Assembly: GCF_000381065.1 (NCBI RefSeq)
Contig: NZ_KB905841.1
Location: 68,326-132,325 of the forward strand
Source: Propionispira raffinosivorans DSM 20765
GTDB taxonomy: Bacteria > Bacillota > Negativicutes > Selenomonadales > Selenomonadaceae
Direction: 5' to 3'
Length of the DNA stretch: 64,000 nt
Part shown: positions 45,010 to 54,508 of the stretch, piece by piece
Position numbering within the stretch: the first letter of the stretch is position 1
How the letters are laid out: each line of letters begins with the position of its first letter
The notes under the pieces: generated by a model
Database searches by the model: none
Told to the model about the DNA's origin: nothing
What the model saw: only the letters and a program-made list of their open reading frames with translations
Program-made: the position numbers and the translations under genes

Positions 45010-46368
45010 TTAATAAGATCTCACTGATTTTCTTTGGCATAGACCAATAATCCATCCCAGTGACAAACCAAACAGCATGGGAATTACCCAGCCCATACCC
45101 ATATCAAAAAACGGCAGGCAGCTCTGATAAAACAACAAGATTTTTTGAATAAAAGCTTCATTTTTCATATTGTCCGGTATCGCGTTGAATGCATCCCCCA
45201 CACTGGCAAACAAAGTAAAAATCGTCGTCAATAAATAAACACTTTGTCTATGCTTAAATAAAGGCGATAAAAATGCCAAGATAATTAATGTAATTGCTAA
45301 TGGATACAAAAACATTAAGATTGGAATTGATAAAGAAATGATCTGTGTCAAGCCAACATTAGCAATTAAACAGGAAACAATCGTAAATAAAATGACATAC
45401 GAACGATAACTAAGCAGTGAAGGAAATAGTTCTTTAAAAGTTTCCGCACAAGCAGTAATTAAACCAATTGCTGTTTTTAAACAGGCCAGCGTTACAATAA
45501 TTGCCAGTAGCAGACTTCCTGCTGAGCCAAAATAATACTTAGCAATCTGGGCCAAGGCCGTGCCACCATTTGTGGAAAGTTCATATTGTGCCACACTTGT
45601 TGCCCCGATATAAGCTAAACAGCTGTAGATAATACCCATCAAAAGCACGCTGATCGCACCAGCTTTCACCGTACCAACTGCAATCCCTCGCGGGCTTTTC
45701 ACCCCTAAATCCTTTATTGTTTGAACCACAATAATACCAAAAGCCAAAGACGCCAGTGCATCCATCGTATTATAACCTTCGGTAAAGCCTTTAAAAAATG
45801 GTTCTGTCACATAAGCTCCATGAATTGGTGCATTCATCACAATTCCCATCGGAGAAAAAAAACTGCTAAAAATTAAAAATGCTAAAAAGATCAAAAACAG
45901 AGGATTGAGAATTTTCCCAATCCAAGTCAAAATTTTATTTGGTCTTAATGAAAAAACAAGTGCAACAAGAAAAAATACAACCGTAAAGCAAGCTAAACCA
46001 AAAGACTGATAAATTGGATTCATATAAGGAACAATTCCTATTTCATAAGAAACCGTACCCGTTCTTGGTAAAGCAAAAAACGGACCGATTGTTAAATAAA
46101 GTAAAACCGTCATAGCATAGCCATAAAAGGGATGAACCCGGCTAGCTAATCCAAACAAACCATCACTTTTAGAAATACCAATTGCCACAACCCCTAAAAA
46201 AGGCAATCCGATGCCAGTAACCAAAAAACCAATCGTTGCGACAAAAACACTGTTTCCAGCTTCTTGTCCCATATGTACCGGAAAAATCAAATTTCCTGCC
46301 CCAAAAAACAAACCAAACAACATAGACCCAATTAAGACATACGATGATGCTGTTAACTTTTTATCCAT
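45010..46368 (-). CDS. brnQ: branched-chain amino acid carrier BrnQ
   Basis: 452 residues, about twelve membrane helices. The opening YVLIGSMLFGLFFGAGNLIF followed by PVHMGQ is the LIVCS family signature; later PRTGTVSYEIG and SPMG also match. Cation-coupled uptake of leucine, isoleucine and valine. The ATG at 46368 gives the usual N-terminus; AAAGG lies unusually far upstream (about 17 bases), and a 14-residue longer version exists. No T-box or other leader element was found before it. Confidence 0.88.
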   Translation of the reverse strand: MDKKLTASSYVLIGSMLFGLFFGAGNLIFPVHMGQEAGNSVFVATIGFLVTGIGLPFLGVVAIGISKSDGLFGLASRVHPFYGYAMTVLLYLTIGPFFALPRTGTVSYEIGIVPYMNPIYQSFGLACFTVVFFLVALVFSLRPNKILTWIGKILNPLFLIFLAFLIFSSFFSPMGIVMNAPIHGAYVTEPFFKGFTEGYNTMDALASLAFGIIVVQTIKDLGVKSPRGIAVGTVKAGAISVLLMGIIYSCLAYIGATSVAQYELSTNGGTALAQIAKYYFGSAGSLLLAIIVTLACLKTAIGLITACAETFKELFPSLLSYRSYVILFTIVSCLIANVGLTQIISLSIPILMFLYPLAITLIILAFLSPLFKHRQSVYLLTTIFTLFASVGDAFNAIPDNMKNEAFIQKILLFYQSCLPFFDMGMGWVIPMLFGLSLGWIIGLCQRKSVRSY

Positions 46369-46536
46369 AAAAATATTTTTACAACCTTTCCACTCTAACG
46401 AGAACGTCATCCCGACGTTATAAATTTACTCTGACCGTATTGCATTAAAAAAATATGTATAAACAGTATATTACGCGTATGAATTATTATATATCTTTTT
46501 ATCTGATTTATCAATTCTATGTTCGTTTCATTGCAC

Positions 46537-46590
46537 AATAAGTGGCGGCTTTGCAAGAAAGTAAACATTTTCTCAAAGCCGCCACTTATT
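46537..46590. repeat. 17-bp inverted repeat downstream of encapsulin
   Basis: AATAAGTGGCGGCTTTG (46537-46553) and its perfect complement (46574-46590) around 20 bases. Probably ends the encapsulin transcript, but no clear T-run follows on the minus strand. Confidence 0.6.
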
Positions 46591-46637
46591 ATACGTAAAA
46601 TAACGTAGAATTTTACTTTTTATTTAGTTTGCTAACT

Positions 46638-47474
46638 TTAACTAAATACGACAATTGATTCGGGACGTTTAATCCTAAGTAAAATTGTTTCGAGCACTCG
46701 GAATAGGTGATTCAATTTTTCAGAACCAAGATATCCAGTAATCATATCCTGTCCGATAACCAAATCTATGTTTTGTGGTTCCGCGCAAACCAGTATGGCT
46801 TTGCCTGTCCCTAAAGCTGGCGTCATAAATAAATTGCCACCCAACACTTTTTTAATGCGTTCGCTTTCCAACAGTCCTGTATTTTCTTGTAATCTTTGCA
46901 GCTGTGTAAATAAATCCGGTGATACCGCTAAAGTGAATTTACCAGCAAAGCCTTTAGAAGCTAAACTCTGCAGTCCTTTTACTATATCCTGAAACGCATT
47001 TTCACCCGTTTTCCAGTCACTAATAGCAATTTTCTCACTACCATCTGCTGTTGCCAACCCAGCTGTTTTACTCGTTTTATTACCCATGAAGATCAACTGA
47101 TCTTCTTTTCTCGCACAAGCATTCGCAGCCGCTGCTACAAGTGATAAATCCAATGGCAAACCGGTTTGTTTTGCATATTCCATATCCCGCCAGCCGATTG
47201 AAAAATCTTTATAGAGCATCGGAACTTCAACAAATTTGCGTGTTTTAACCTGCAATGGTTCTGCTTCTGCTTCACCAAAAAAATCAGATTGACTATCCCC
47301 TAATTCATTAAATGTGTCCAAATAAACACTTTGTGTTCCTGCTCCGAGCGGTCCATAGACCGACAAAAACTTTCGTGCGATCAGAACAGCTTTTGCTGCT
47401 TGTACAACCGTTGTATCAATGCTCTGCCATTCTTCTTGCGGTAAATCTATATCATTTCTCATTAAATAATCCAT
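46638..47474 (-). CDS. encapsulin shell protein (family 1)
   Basis: 278 residues, the normal length. DFSIGWRDMEYAKQTGLPLD, AANACARKEDQLIFMGN and VIGQDMITGYLG match the HK97-like encapsulin (linocin-type) fold: P-domain, A-domain and E-loop. It self-assembles into a hollow shell. It lies 14 bases after the encapsulated ferritin gene, and ribosome site AAGGGGG precedes the ATG. Confidence 0.92.
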   Translation of the reverse strand: MDYLMRNDIDLPQEEWQSIDTTVVQAAKAVLIARKFLSVYGPLGAGTQSVYLDTFNELGDSQSDFFGEAEAEPLQVKTRKFVEVPMLYKDFSIGWRDMEYAKQTGLPLDLSLVAAAANACARKEDQLIFMGNKTSKTAGLATADGSEKIAISDWKTGENAFQDIVKGLQSLASKGFAGKFTLAVSPDLFTQLQRLQENTGLLESERIKKVLGGNLFMTPALGTGKAILVCAEPQNIDLVIGQDMITGYLGSEKLNHLFRVLETILLRIKRPESIVVFS

Positions 47475-47488
47475 ATAAAAACCCCCTT

Positions 47489-47863
47489 CTATTCTTTAAT
47501 CAAACTACCAACTGTCGCAGCACTCGTCGAAATTTTATTATCCGCTGCCTGTTCTTTCGGGGTAAGACCTAATTCTTCAAGCATTTCATGAACCTCTGCT
47601 TCGCCATCTGCAAAATGAGCTGCTTCTGCAGGATCAAGGTGCCGAAGTAATGTCATGAGTTCACCTACGTGTGCTTTTTCTTCATCACGGATATCACACA
47701 AAACTTTTTTTGCTACTTCATCATCGGTTGCCATTGCATGAGCATCATATAAAAAAACAGCTTCCAGCTCCCCAGCAATATCCAAACGAACAGCCTGAAT
47801 TAATTCTTCTTTAGAAATTTTCTTGTTTACATTTCCCTGAAACGGATTCGCAAAATTCGGCAT
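47489..47863 (-). CDS. encapsulated ferritin-like protein (EncFtn)
   Basis: 124 residues. Ferritin-like helices AVRLDIAGELEAVFLYDAHA and DIRDEEKAHVGELMTLL. The residues E32, E62 and H65 correspond to the ferroxidase ligands known for EncFtn, an annular decamer that oxidises Fe(II). The C-terminus STSAATVGSLIKE is the loading peptide that targets it inside the shell made by the next gene. ATG at 47863 after AAAGGTGG. Confidence 0.9.
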   Translation of the reverse strand: MPNFANPFQGNVNKKISKEELIQAVRLDIAGELEAVFLYDAHAMATDDEVAKKVLCDIRDEEKAHVGELMTLLRHLDPAEAAHFADGEAEVHEMLEELGLTPKEQAADNKISTSAATVGSLIKE

Positions 47864-47934
47864 AAAATGCACCACCTTTTTTATTTATCTGAAATGCTTT
47901 TGCATTTCTACAAAAATAAATTATTATTTTTATT

Positions 47935-47949
47935 TAATAATAATTATCT
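47935..47949 (-). promoter_or_regulatory. possible PerR/Fur-type box before the encapsulin operon
   Basis: AGATAATTATTATTA matches TTATAATNATTATAA at 12 of 15 positions, about 70 bases before the start codon. The surrounding DNA is very AT-rich, so chance is possible. Confidence 0.25.
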
Positions 47950-48027
47950 TTTACATAAATCCATCATACCATCTTTTATAGATTACTTCAATACCATCCG
48001 CTAAATTCCTTTGGTTTTATTTGGCAT

Positions 48028-49332
48028 TTAAGTATATAAATCGATATCAGCACGTAATTTTTCCAAAAGGATTTCCTGATATCCAGCTTTTTTATGAAAC
48101 AACAATTCTGCTGAAAGTTTTCGCAGCCCCTCATGCTCCACATTTTTCAGCTTTTTAAGCCGTTCGGCGCTAATCATTTCCTGACAGCGACAGGCTGCAT
48201 AGTCACTGCTGGTAAAATGCCAGGGGATAACATGCTGGGGATGCCGTTTCACGATACGGTCGGCAATCAAAATCCCTTCTGGATCAAAATCTCCTGAATA
48301 ATACAAATTGCAGCCAGCTGCACATAAAAGGTCAATCAAAATCAACGATGCCGTCTTCATTTGCCCCGAGGTACACATCAGAGCTATTTTTTTACCTTTT
48401 ATACTTTCACACAATGCCGAAAAAACCATTTGATTCTCAACAATAAAGACTCTTTCCCCAAAAATGGCGGCATGCACAATATGTTCCAAACCTGCCAAAT
48501 TAATCATATATGCTTCCGATTCACGAATAAATCCTTCATAAGCCGGATGAATGTTTTTCGCTGTATACAAAGAAATACCATAGGCCGTCGTAAAACTCGA
48601 AATATCATCCGATCGGATACCTGCTGTATAATACACCTCTAATACACCTTCTGCATCTTTAGGATAGACCATGCCATAAATATAACTCAGCGCATATAAG
48701 AGCAGACGGCCAGCACTGTGCGAACGATCAAAATAATGCGGATTTCCTGTAATGAACGCAGCAATAACCGCTAATCTGATTCTGCTGCCAACAGCACAGG
48801 CATTTAAATAATTTACAGTCTGCGCTGTATAGATAATCATCCATCTGGCAGTAATCGTATTTTTTTCATATTCCGCCATAAGCAGTGTATAGCCCGCTGA
48901 TTTTTCTGTCAAAAGGCAGTCCATCCAAGCAGACACAATCGCTGTATAAGCTCCTTTCAGCTTTAAAGACTCAATCGCAGTAGAAAAAAAATTTTGTTTT
49001 GCCTTTTGCACTTGTTCACGCTCAACCTTATTGGTCCGTAATGTTTCACCAAAATAACCAGCAATGAGAGCTGGCAGCTCAACCGTCGTATATTTAGTCT
49101 CAGTCAAGGCTTTTTGAAAATCAGACATTTTAAATTTGACTTTATCGCCAGAAAAATAAACCCCCAAAATTGCCTGAAATGCTCTTTTTTCTCGCTCATT
49201 CACCTGTTCAAGAATAATCCAGCCTGCGATCCGCCCATATTTTTCCCATTGCCGCCGCATTGCCTGAAATAATCGTTGATACGCATCATTACCTTTAAAA
49301 TATTTTATACATTCTTGCAGATCATACGTCAT
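48028..49332 (-). CDS. jetD: Wadjet protein JetD (nuclease subunit)
   Basis: 434 residues. The N-terminal half (MRRQWEKYGRIAGWIILEQV) belongs to the TIGR02679 type; the C-terminal half has a Toprim-like fold with LYYSGDFDPEGILIADRI supplying the acidic metal ligands. JetD cuts DNA that the JetABC motor has reeled in. It is the last gene of the operon, overlapping jetC by 11 bases. The ATG at 49332 is preferred; an ATG 21 bases upstream is possible. Confidence 0.9.
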   Translation of the reverse strand: MTYDLQECIKYFKGNDAYQRLFQAMRRQWEKYGRIAGWIILEQVNEREKRAFQAILGVYFSGDKVKFKMSDFQKALTETKYTTVELPALIAGYFGETLRTNKVEREQVQKAKQNFFSTAIESLKLKGAYTAIVSAWMDCLLTEKSAGYTLLMAEYEKNTITARWMIIYTAQTVNYLNACAVGSRIRLAVIAAFITGNPHYFDRSHSAGRLLLYALSYIYGMVYPKDAEGVLEVYYTAGIRSDDISSFTTAYGISLYTAKNIHPAYEGFIRESEAYMINLAGLEHIVHAAIFGERVFIVENQMVFSALCESIKGKKIALMCTSGQMKTASLILIDLLCAAGCNLYYSGDFDPEGILIADRIVKRHPQHVIPWHFTSSDYAACRCQEMISAERLKKLKNVEHEGLRKLSAELLFHKKAGYQEILLEKLRADIDLYT

Positions 49333-52300
49333 CCAAAATTCGCTCTTTCCCATTCCAATGATAAAAAATAACTGTTACAACGGAAGAATTCGCCGGGCGG
49401 AGGAGTTCGGCAATCTTGATTGATTTTACACTTTCATAGCAGCCCCACAGAGCCTGCGAATTCATTATATAATCAAAATCAAGCTTATTTATCAGAGTAA
49501 ACATGCTGCTAATATTTTTTTCATCCACACCAGCAAACGCTTCATCGAGTGCAACCAGGCGCGGACAATCTTCTTTTTCGGCTTTTTTATACTGGGATGA
49601 AACAGCTGCAAACAGTGGTACATACATCGCCATTGCTTTTTCACCACCACTAAATGTATTGAAAAAATTATTCGTGAGTTCTTTACGCGGTCCCTCACTG
49701 CGACGAAATACCAGCTTGAGATCAAACCACTTTCGATAATCCAATGCATCCCGAATTAAATCAGAATAATTGACAACGATATCATTTTCGACTGCCGCTC
49801 GTCTAGCCGTAGAAATTTTGCTGCGGAAATGGGTCGATACTTTTTCAATATCATCCTTCGTCAAAAGATTGCGATCCCGATTCAGCAATTTTTCCAATTC
49901 CATGGTGTCAATCTCAGCTTCCTGCATGGATTTTTGTGGTTTCCAGTCAATCGAAAAAGTCAGCCCCATAGACGTATCCATATGTTCCATCAATGCAGAC
50001 ATATCACGAATCCAGTTTCTGCTTTCAAGGATACGACTATTCAGTTTTCGACTTAAGGTATCCGTCAGAATATCTTCAAAGAGTTTTCTGTCTTTATCTT
50101 GAATTAAAAGTTCCGTACTATCAATTGCTTCTTTTATCACATTGTAAAAATTCATAAATGACAACTTATTTCCCTGCCATACAGCAACAATGCGTTGACG
50201 TCGCCGCAGCTGTTCTGCCGATTCAGCAAAACAATCTTCCACGGATATTCCATACGATGACAGATTACTATTGTGCTGCTGATAAATTTTTAGTAGATTA
50301 CTTGTTATTTCAACAATAGATTTATCTGTATCTGCAGCACGAATCTGTTTTAATGCCTCTTTCGCACACTCTTGTGGTGATCGATCGCCAACTTTTATAC
50401 AAAATTCAAGTGCTAGTTCTTCCTCATAACACATATAAACGTATTTCAGGTGATCGGTTTGTATCAGCAGCTGCGCCTGCAATTGTTCCTTTGTTTCACT
50501 AAGATGTCGCAATTCACTTTGCAGTGCTGCCATCTTTTTTTCATTTTCACGTATCAGAATATTATTTTTTTGCAGCTCGGCAATAATCGCCTCCAACTGT
50601 TGTGCCATAGCCTGCGTTTCTGGTTTATTTAAAAACTCTTCCAACTGCTTTATTTCGCCTTTATACTTGTCTAGTTCTAACGAAATGCGACGTTGCTGCC
50701 GGCTTTCACTAGCCAAAGTTTCTGCCTTATTTTCACGTTGTTCTTCAATTCCAAGTAATTTAGTCTGTACAATTTGAACCATATTAAGCTGGCTGCCCAG
50801 TCTGTAAATTGTATTTCCATATTCATCTGCAGCTTCAATTCCCTCCGTATAACTTTCGCAGGTTCTTTCAAACGGCAGGTTCTTACATTTCACAATCACT
50901 TCTTGCTCGCACACTTTTTTTATTGCCAGTATTTGTTCAAGTTCGGCCTCTTTCACGGCAAGTTCATCTATAGCTTTTTGCAATTCGTAATCCGCATCTT
51001 TTACGAGCGACAGCCCTTGATTCAGATCCGAAAACGAAGGTACCTGTTGGTATTCTGTCACAAGAATCAACAGATTTTTTTGTGCTGTTTCCAGCTGTTC
51101 TCTACACTTTCCCATCTGTTGCAAAAGGTCCGCACAAGCCGTTTCCTTTTCAGAAATTTTACGCAAACGCTCTTTTTGTCTTGCCTGAACACCGATAAAG
51201 ACAGCATTTTGCGTAATAACACTATGCCCGGTAATGATGCCATTGCGAAAATAGCCTGTTTCACTTAGAACCATTGCCACATCTTCGTTTTCTACAGCAG
51301 AAATATACAATAAAAGTTCCTCGACCATTTCCTTAAGCTCTGGTTCAACATTGCCCGCTACTAGCTTATCAAACGGAAACATTTGAATGACACCTTGTCC
51401 CGTAAGCAGCGTATCGGAAGCTTCACGCAAAAGTTTTTGTGCGCGTGGCAAATCCCCCTTCGCAACAACCAGTGCATCCAGTATACCAGCATCTGCCAAT
51501 TGTTCTTCAAGTAAATCACAAGCCTCACTCGAAAGATTCGCTCCAAATTCTACGACTTCATAAAAAGGTCGATACACGATATGATGGGACGCCAATATTT
51601 TTCTTGCCTTATCTACTTTTGCCTGCCGCTGTGGTGGCAAATCCTTTGCTTCTTTTAAAGTCTCAAGTTCTGTGAGTGCCTCTTGATATGCTGTATCAAT
51701 ACTCGTGTACTGATTTTCAATCTCAAGTTTGCTACTGATCAATCGACTATAACAATCACTATGCTTCGTATTTACAATTTTTTTAATTTCTTCCGCTTCA
51801 GCAAAACTTTGATATTTTTCTATCAACTCAATCATGGAACGCATTTCTTGCTGCGTAAAACATAGTTGTTTATTGATCTTTTCCATACGGAAAAATTGAT
51901 CCTGCAGCACATCACGCGCCTGTGTTTCCATCGCTACAGCGTTTCGATACTGCTCCGCTTTAACACCTTGTTTTATTTTATAAGCACTTACTGTTTCTTC
52001 AGCAAAATCCCATTTTTTACGAACTTCCTTTACTTGTCGCAACGCTTCAAGTCCATGAGTAATAGCCATACGATAGTTCTTTAGCTGCTCCCGCATTTCC
52101 ATAAAAGCTGTATCATCCGTCATATGGGAAATTTGAGCTACAAAGCATTCATGCTGAGAAAATTGTAAAATCTCATTTATTTCGTTTAAATCTTTGATCA
52201 CTGCATCTATCTGGTATGTCGCATCCGCCAGATTTTTCTTTTCCGTGCGTTCTAGCACATCATAACCGCGAAGATCCTCTTGGTATTTTTCAATATTTTT

Positions 52301-53365
52301 ATCTAAAGCACTACTGTCACTGCTTAAGGCTTCCACTTTCCCCCGGCTTTGCTGTAATTTCTGAACGGAATTTTCCAGATCAACCGAAGCCAGAGTCGTC
52401 CTTTCATGTTCTAATGTTTCATTTCGATCACTCAATGTGCCTGTTTGCACAGCCAATTGATCCACCGTTTGCGTATTTTTTGCAAACTCTTGCTGGGATG
52501 CAGCTAAATTTGCCTCGATTAAGGCTTTTTTATCCCTAGCGCCAATATACACTTGCGCCTTTTTCCCCAGTATAAACTGATTATACCGATCATACTCTCG
52601 TTTGATAAAACCAGCATCCTTAAAAGCTGTGCGTAAGCCCTCAAGTTTTGTCTGGATATCCTCTATTTTTTCCATAGCCTCAACCATCGTTCGAATATCT
52701 TCATCCGATAAAATCTGCAAAGACTCATTCAGTATTTCACAAACCTTTGATGGCTTAAAATCACGGGAAAGTTTCGGCGCACGAACCTTGATCATAAGTT
52801 TCACAAACTGATCATATTGATCAATCCGTGGAAAGCCAAAAATATATTGATTGACCATTTCCATATATTCACGTTGACTTGTTTTTAAAGGATTTTGGTC
52901 TCCCAATATATGACTCAACTCTAAACGAGACAGCGGCATTTTTTTACTGCCAGCTTCCTTATATAGATTAAAATCATAACCGATGCGTCGTCCATCCCGC
53001 AAAACGAAACCCCAAAAAGTCATTGCTTTACCGCGCTGTGCCCGTTGTCCGATACCAATCGTTCGATATTGATCAGTTCCTGCTTTTTTAAACTCTAAAA
53101 AAAGATACCCCGTTACATCCTCACGTTCACCATTTCCCAAGAAATAATATTCCATTCGCCGGTCTTTCGAACCAAATGGATCAAGCCGTTCCGGACTTTT
53201 ATCACCATCAAGAATGAATGGAATAAAGCTCTGTGTTGTTATGGATTTTCCTGAAGCATTCGCACCACGCAAAAGGAGTTTACCATCTGCAAAATCAAAA
53301 ACTTCTTCATCATAGAGCCAAAAATTTATAAAACCGATACGGTTCATTTTCCAGCGATTATTCAT
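49322..53365 (-). CDS. jetC: Wadjet protein JetC (SMC-like ATPase)
   Basis: 1347 residues. Head halves flank a long coiled coil: Walker A RGANASGKSITTQS near the N-terminus, signature FNTFSGGEKAMAM and Walker B RLVALDEAFAGVDEKN near the C-terminus. It is the MukB/SMC-like motor (TIGR02680 type) that extrudes loops of circular plasmid DNA. ATG at 53365 is eight bases inside the jetB end (AAGGCGG upstream); an ATG at 53371 is an alternative. Confidence 0.93.
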   Translation of the reverse strand: MNNRWKMNRIGFINFWLYDEEVFDFADGKLLLRGANASGKSITTQSFIPFILDGDKSPERLDPFGSKDRRMEYYFLGNGEREDVTGYLFLEFKKAGTDQYRTIGIGQRAQRGKAMTFWGFVLRDGRRIGYDFNLYKEAGSKKMPLSRLELSHILGDQNPLKTSQREYMEMVNQYIFGFPRIDQYDQFVKLMIKVRAPKLSRDFKPSKVCEILNESLQILSDEDIRTMVEAMEKIEDIQTKLEGLRTAFKDAGFIKREYDRYNQFILGKKAQVYIGARDKKALIEANLAASQQEFAKNTQTVDQLAVQTGTLSDRNETLEHERTTLASVDLENSVQKLQQSRGKVEALSSDSSALDKNIEKYQEDLRGYDVLERTEKKNLADATYQIDAVIKDLNEINEILQFSQHECFVAQISHMTDDTAFMEMREQLKNYRMAITHGLEALRQVKEVRKKWDFAEETVSAYKIKQGVKAEQYRNAVAMETQARDVLQDQFFRMEKINKQLCFTQQEMRSMIELIEKYQSFAEAEEIKKIVNTKHSDCYSRLISSKLEIENQYTSIDTAYQEALTELETLKEAKDLPPQRQAKVDKARKILASHHIVYRPFYEVVEFGANLSSEACDLLEEQLADAGILDALVVAKGDLPRAQKLLREASDTLLTGQGVIQMFPFDKLVAGNVEPELKEMVEELLLYISAVENEDVAMVLSETGYFRNGIITGHSVITQNAVFIGVQARQKERLRKISEKETACADLLQQMGKCREQLETAQKNLLILVTEYQQVPSFSDLNQGLSLVKDADYELQKAIDELAVKEAELEQILAIKKVCEQEVIVKCKNLPFERTCESYTEGIEAADEYGNTIYRLGSQLNMVQIVQTKLLGIEEQRENKAETLASESRQQRRISLELDKYKGEIKQLEEFLNKPETQAMAQQLEAIIAELQKNNILIRENEKKMAALQSELRHLSETKEQLQAQLLIQTDHLKYVYMCYEEELALEFCIKVGDRSPQECAKEALKQIRAADTDKSIVEITSNLLKIYQQHNSNLSSYGISVEDCFAESAEQLRRRQRIVAVWQGNKLSFMNFYNVIKEAIDSTELLIQDKDRKLFEDILTDTLSRKLNSRILESRNWIRDMSALMEHMDTSMGLTFSIDWKPQKSMQEAEIDTMELEKLLNRDRNLLTKDDIEKVSTHFRSKISTARRAAVENDIVVNYSDLIRDALDYRKWFDLKLVFRRSEGPRKELTNNFFNTFSGGEKAMAMYVPLFAAVSSQYKKAEKEDCPRLVALDEAFAGVDEKNISSMFTLINKLDFDYIMNSQALWGCYESVKSIKIAELLRPANSSVVTVIFYHWNGKERILDDV

Positions 53366-54503
53366 CTTCATTGTCCGCCTTCTGCTTAAAATCTTTCGGA
53401 TATTCACCCGTGAATTTACCAACTGCCGGGTATAAGAACAACGAATCCCCAAACGGTTTGAGCATCATCCACTGCTGCATATATTCCATTACCTGTATTG
53501 TCATTTTATTCAAACTCATCTCCCGGTATTCCTTACTCCAGCCTTCTCCATATTTCTCCTTGCATGCAGATAGATACTTCATAAACACATTTTTCTCCAA
53601 CACAATACCATCTTGAAGATCCCGCACGAACTCATCTTTTGCAACAGCTACACGGATTTCTTTGCAAAGCAGGAGTACAATCCCGGAAAGCATCGACTCA
53701 TTTGGATGCACCACCCCAAAAGGATCTGCCTCTTCCATCACCAAAAAAGCACCCCCACGATGAATTTGGAGTACACCGCCTAAATAATCCACTAAATTTT
53801 TCGCTACCCATTGCCGTTGATTTTTAACATAAACGGCATCTGGATCATCAGCTGTCGTCCAATACATTGCTGGGGCAGTAACCAGTTCGCGATAAACACG
53901 ATTGATTCGATAATGCCCTCTATCGCTATCAACTTCCGCTATATTTTCTCGTTCAAAATCGCAATAAGACGAAAAACTGGCAATATCTCGATTAAAATTT
54001 GTCGCAAAATAGCGCGACAAACCGGTATTTTCATATAAAACTTCTTGATTCATAGAACTTGTCAAATTGTTGCTTGCACCTTCATAAACACGCAATAGTC
54101 CTCTCTCTTCAGCAAATTGTAATGTCCGAATCAAAGATTTGCGCTGCGTAAATTCAGTCCAGTCGATTTCCATATATTCTTTTAATTGCAGCGTAATCAT
54201 ATCAACAAGTTCCGATAATAGAAACTGCTCATCATCTTCTCGATCTTCTAAAAAAATCAATAAAGAGCATAGAATGCAATAATCCCGCATATCTGTAAAG
54301 GCTTGAATCCCCATAAAAGGTTCCGCATGAGCTGGGACTTTTTCCAGCTTAATCAATTGTTCATTAACAATCAAGCGCCAGCCTAACTGTTCCGTAAAAA
54401 ATTTACGAAACTTTGGCAATTCATGTTTTATCATGAAATACAATTCTTTTTCATCTGCCCGATTGATCCAATACTGTGTCAAAAGTGCTCGTGCTTCATT
54501 CAT
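53358..54503 (-). CDS. jetB: Wadjet protein JetB (kite-like subunit)
   Basis: 381 residues of the TIGR02678 (DUF2398) type: FRKFFTEQLGWRLIVNEQLI, LSRYFATNFNRDIASF and YREMSLNKMTIQVMEYMQQW. A MukE/kite-like winged-helix subunit that bridges the SMC dimer. The ATG at 54503 follows GGGGTG; the jetA stop (TGA) lies just before it. Confidence 0.9.
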   Translation of the reverse strand: MNEARALLTQYWINRADEKELYFMIKHELPKFRKFFTEQLGWRLIVNEQLIKLEKVPAHAEPFMGIQAFTDMRDYCILCSLLIFLEDREDDEQFLLSELVDMITLQLKEYMEIDWTEFTQRKSLIRTLQFAEERGLLRVYEGASNNLTSSMNQEVLYENTGLSRYFATNFNRDIASFSSYCDFERENIAEVDSDRGHYRINRVYRELVTAPAMYWTTADDPDAVYVKNQRQWVAKNLVDYLGGVLQIHRGGAFLVMEEADPFGVVHPNESMLSGIVLLLCKEIRVAVAKDEFVRDLQDGIVLEKNVFMKYLSACKEKYGEGWSKEYREMSLNKMTIQVMEYMQQWMMLKPFGDSLFLYPAVGKFTGEYPKDFKQKADNEDE

Positions 54504-54508
54504 AACCA

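Noticed and set aside
46411..46536. T-box or leucine leader before brnQ
   Set aside because: No T-box core sequence or run of Leu/Ile/Val codons; only AT-rich DNA.
50774..51268. 164-codon plus-strand frame inside jetC
   Set aside because: Lies opposite the coiled-coil region of jetC, has no ribosome site and no domain; shadow frame.
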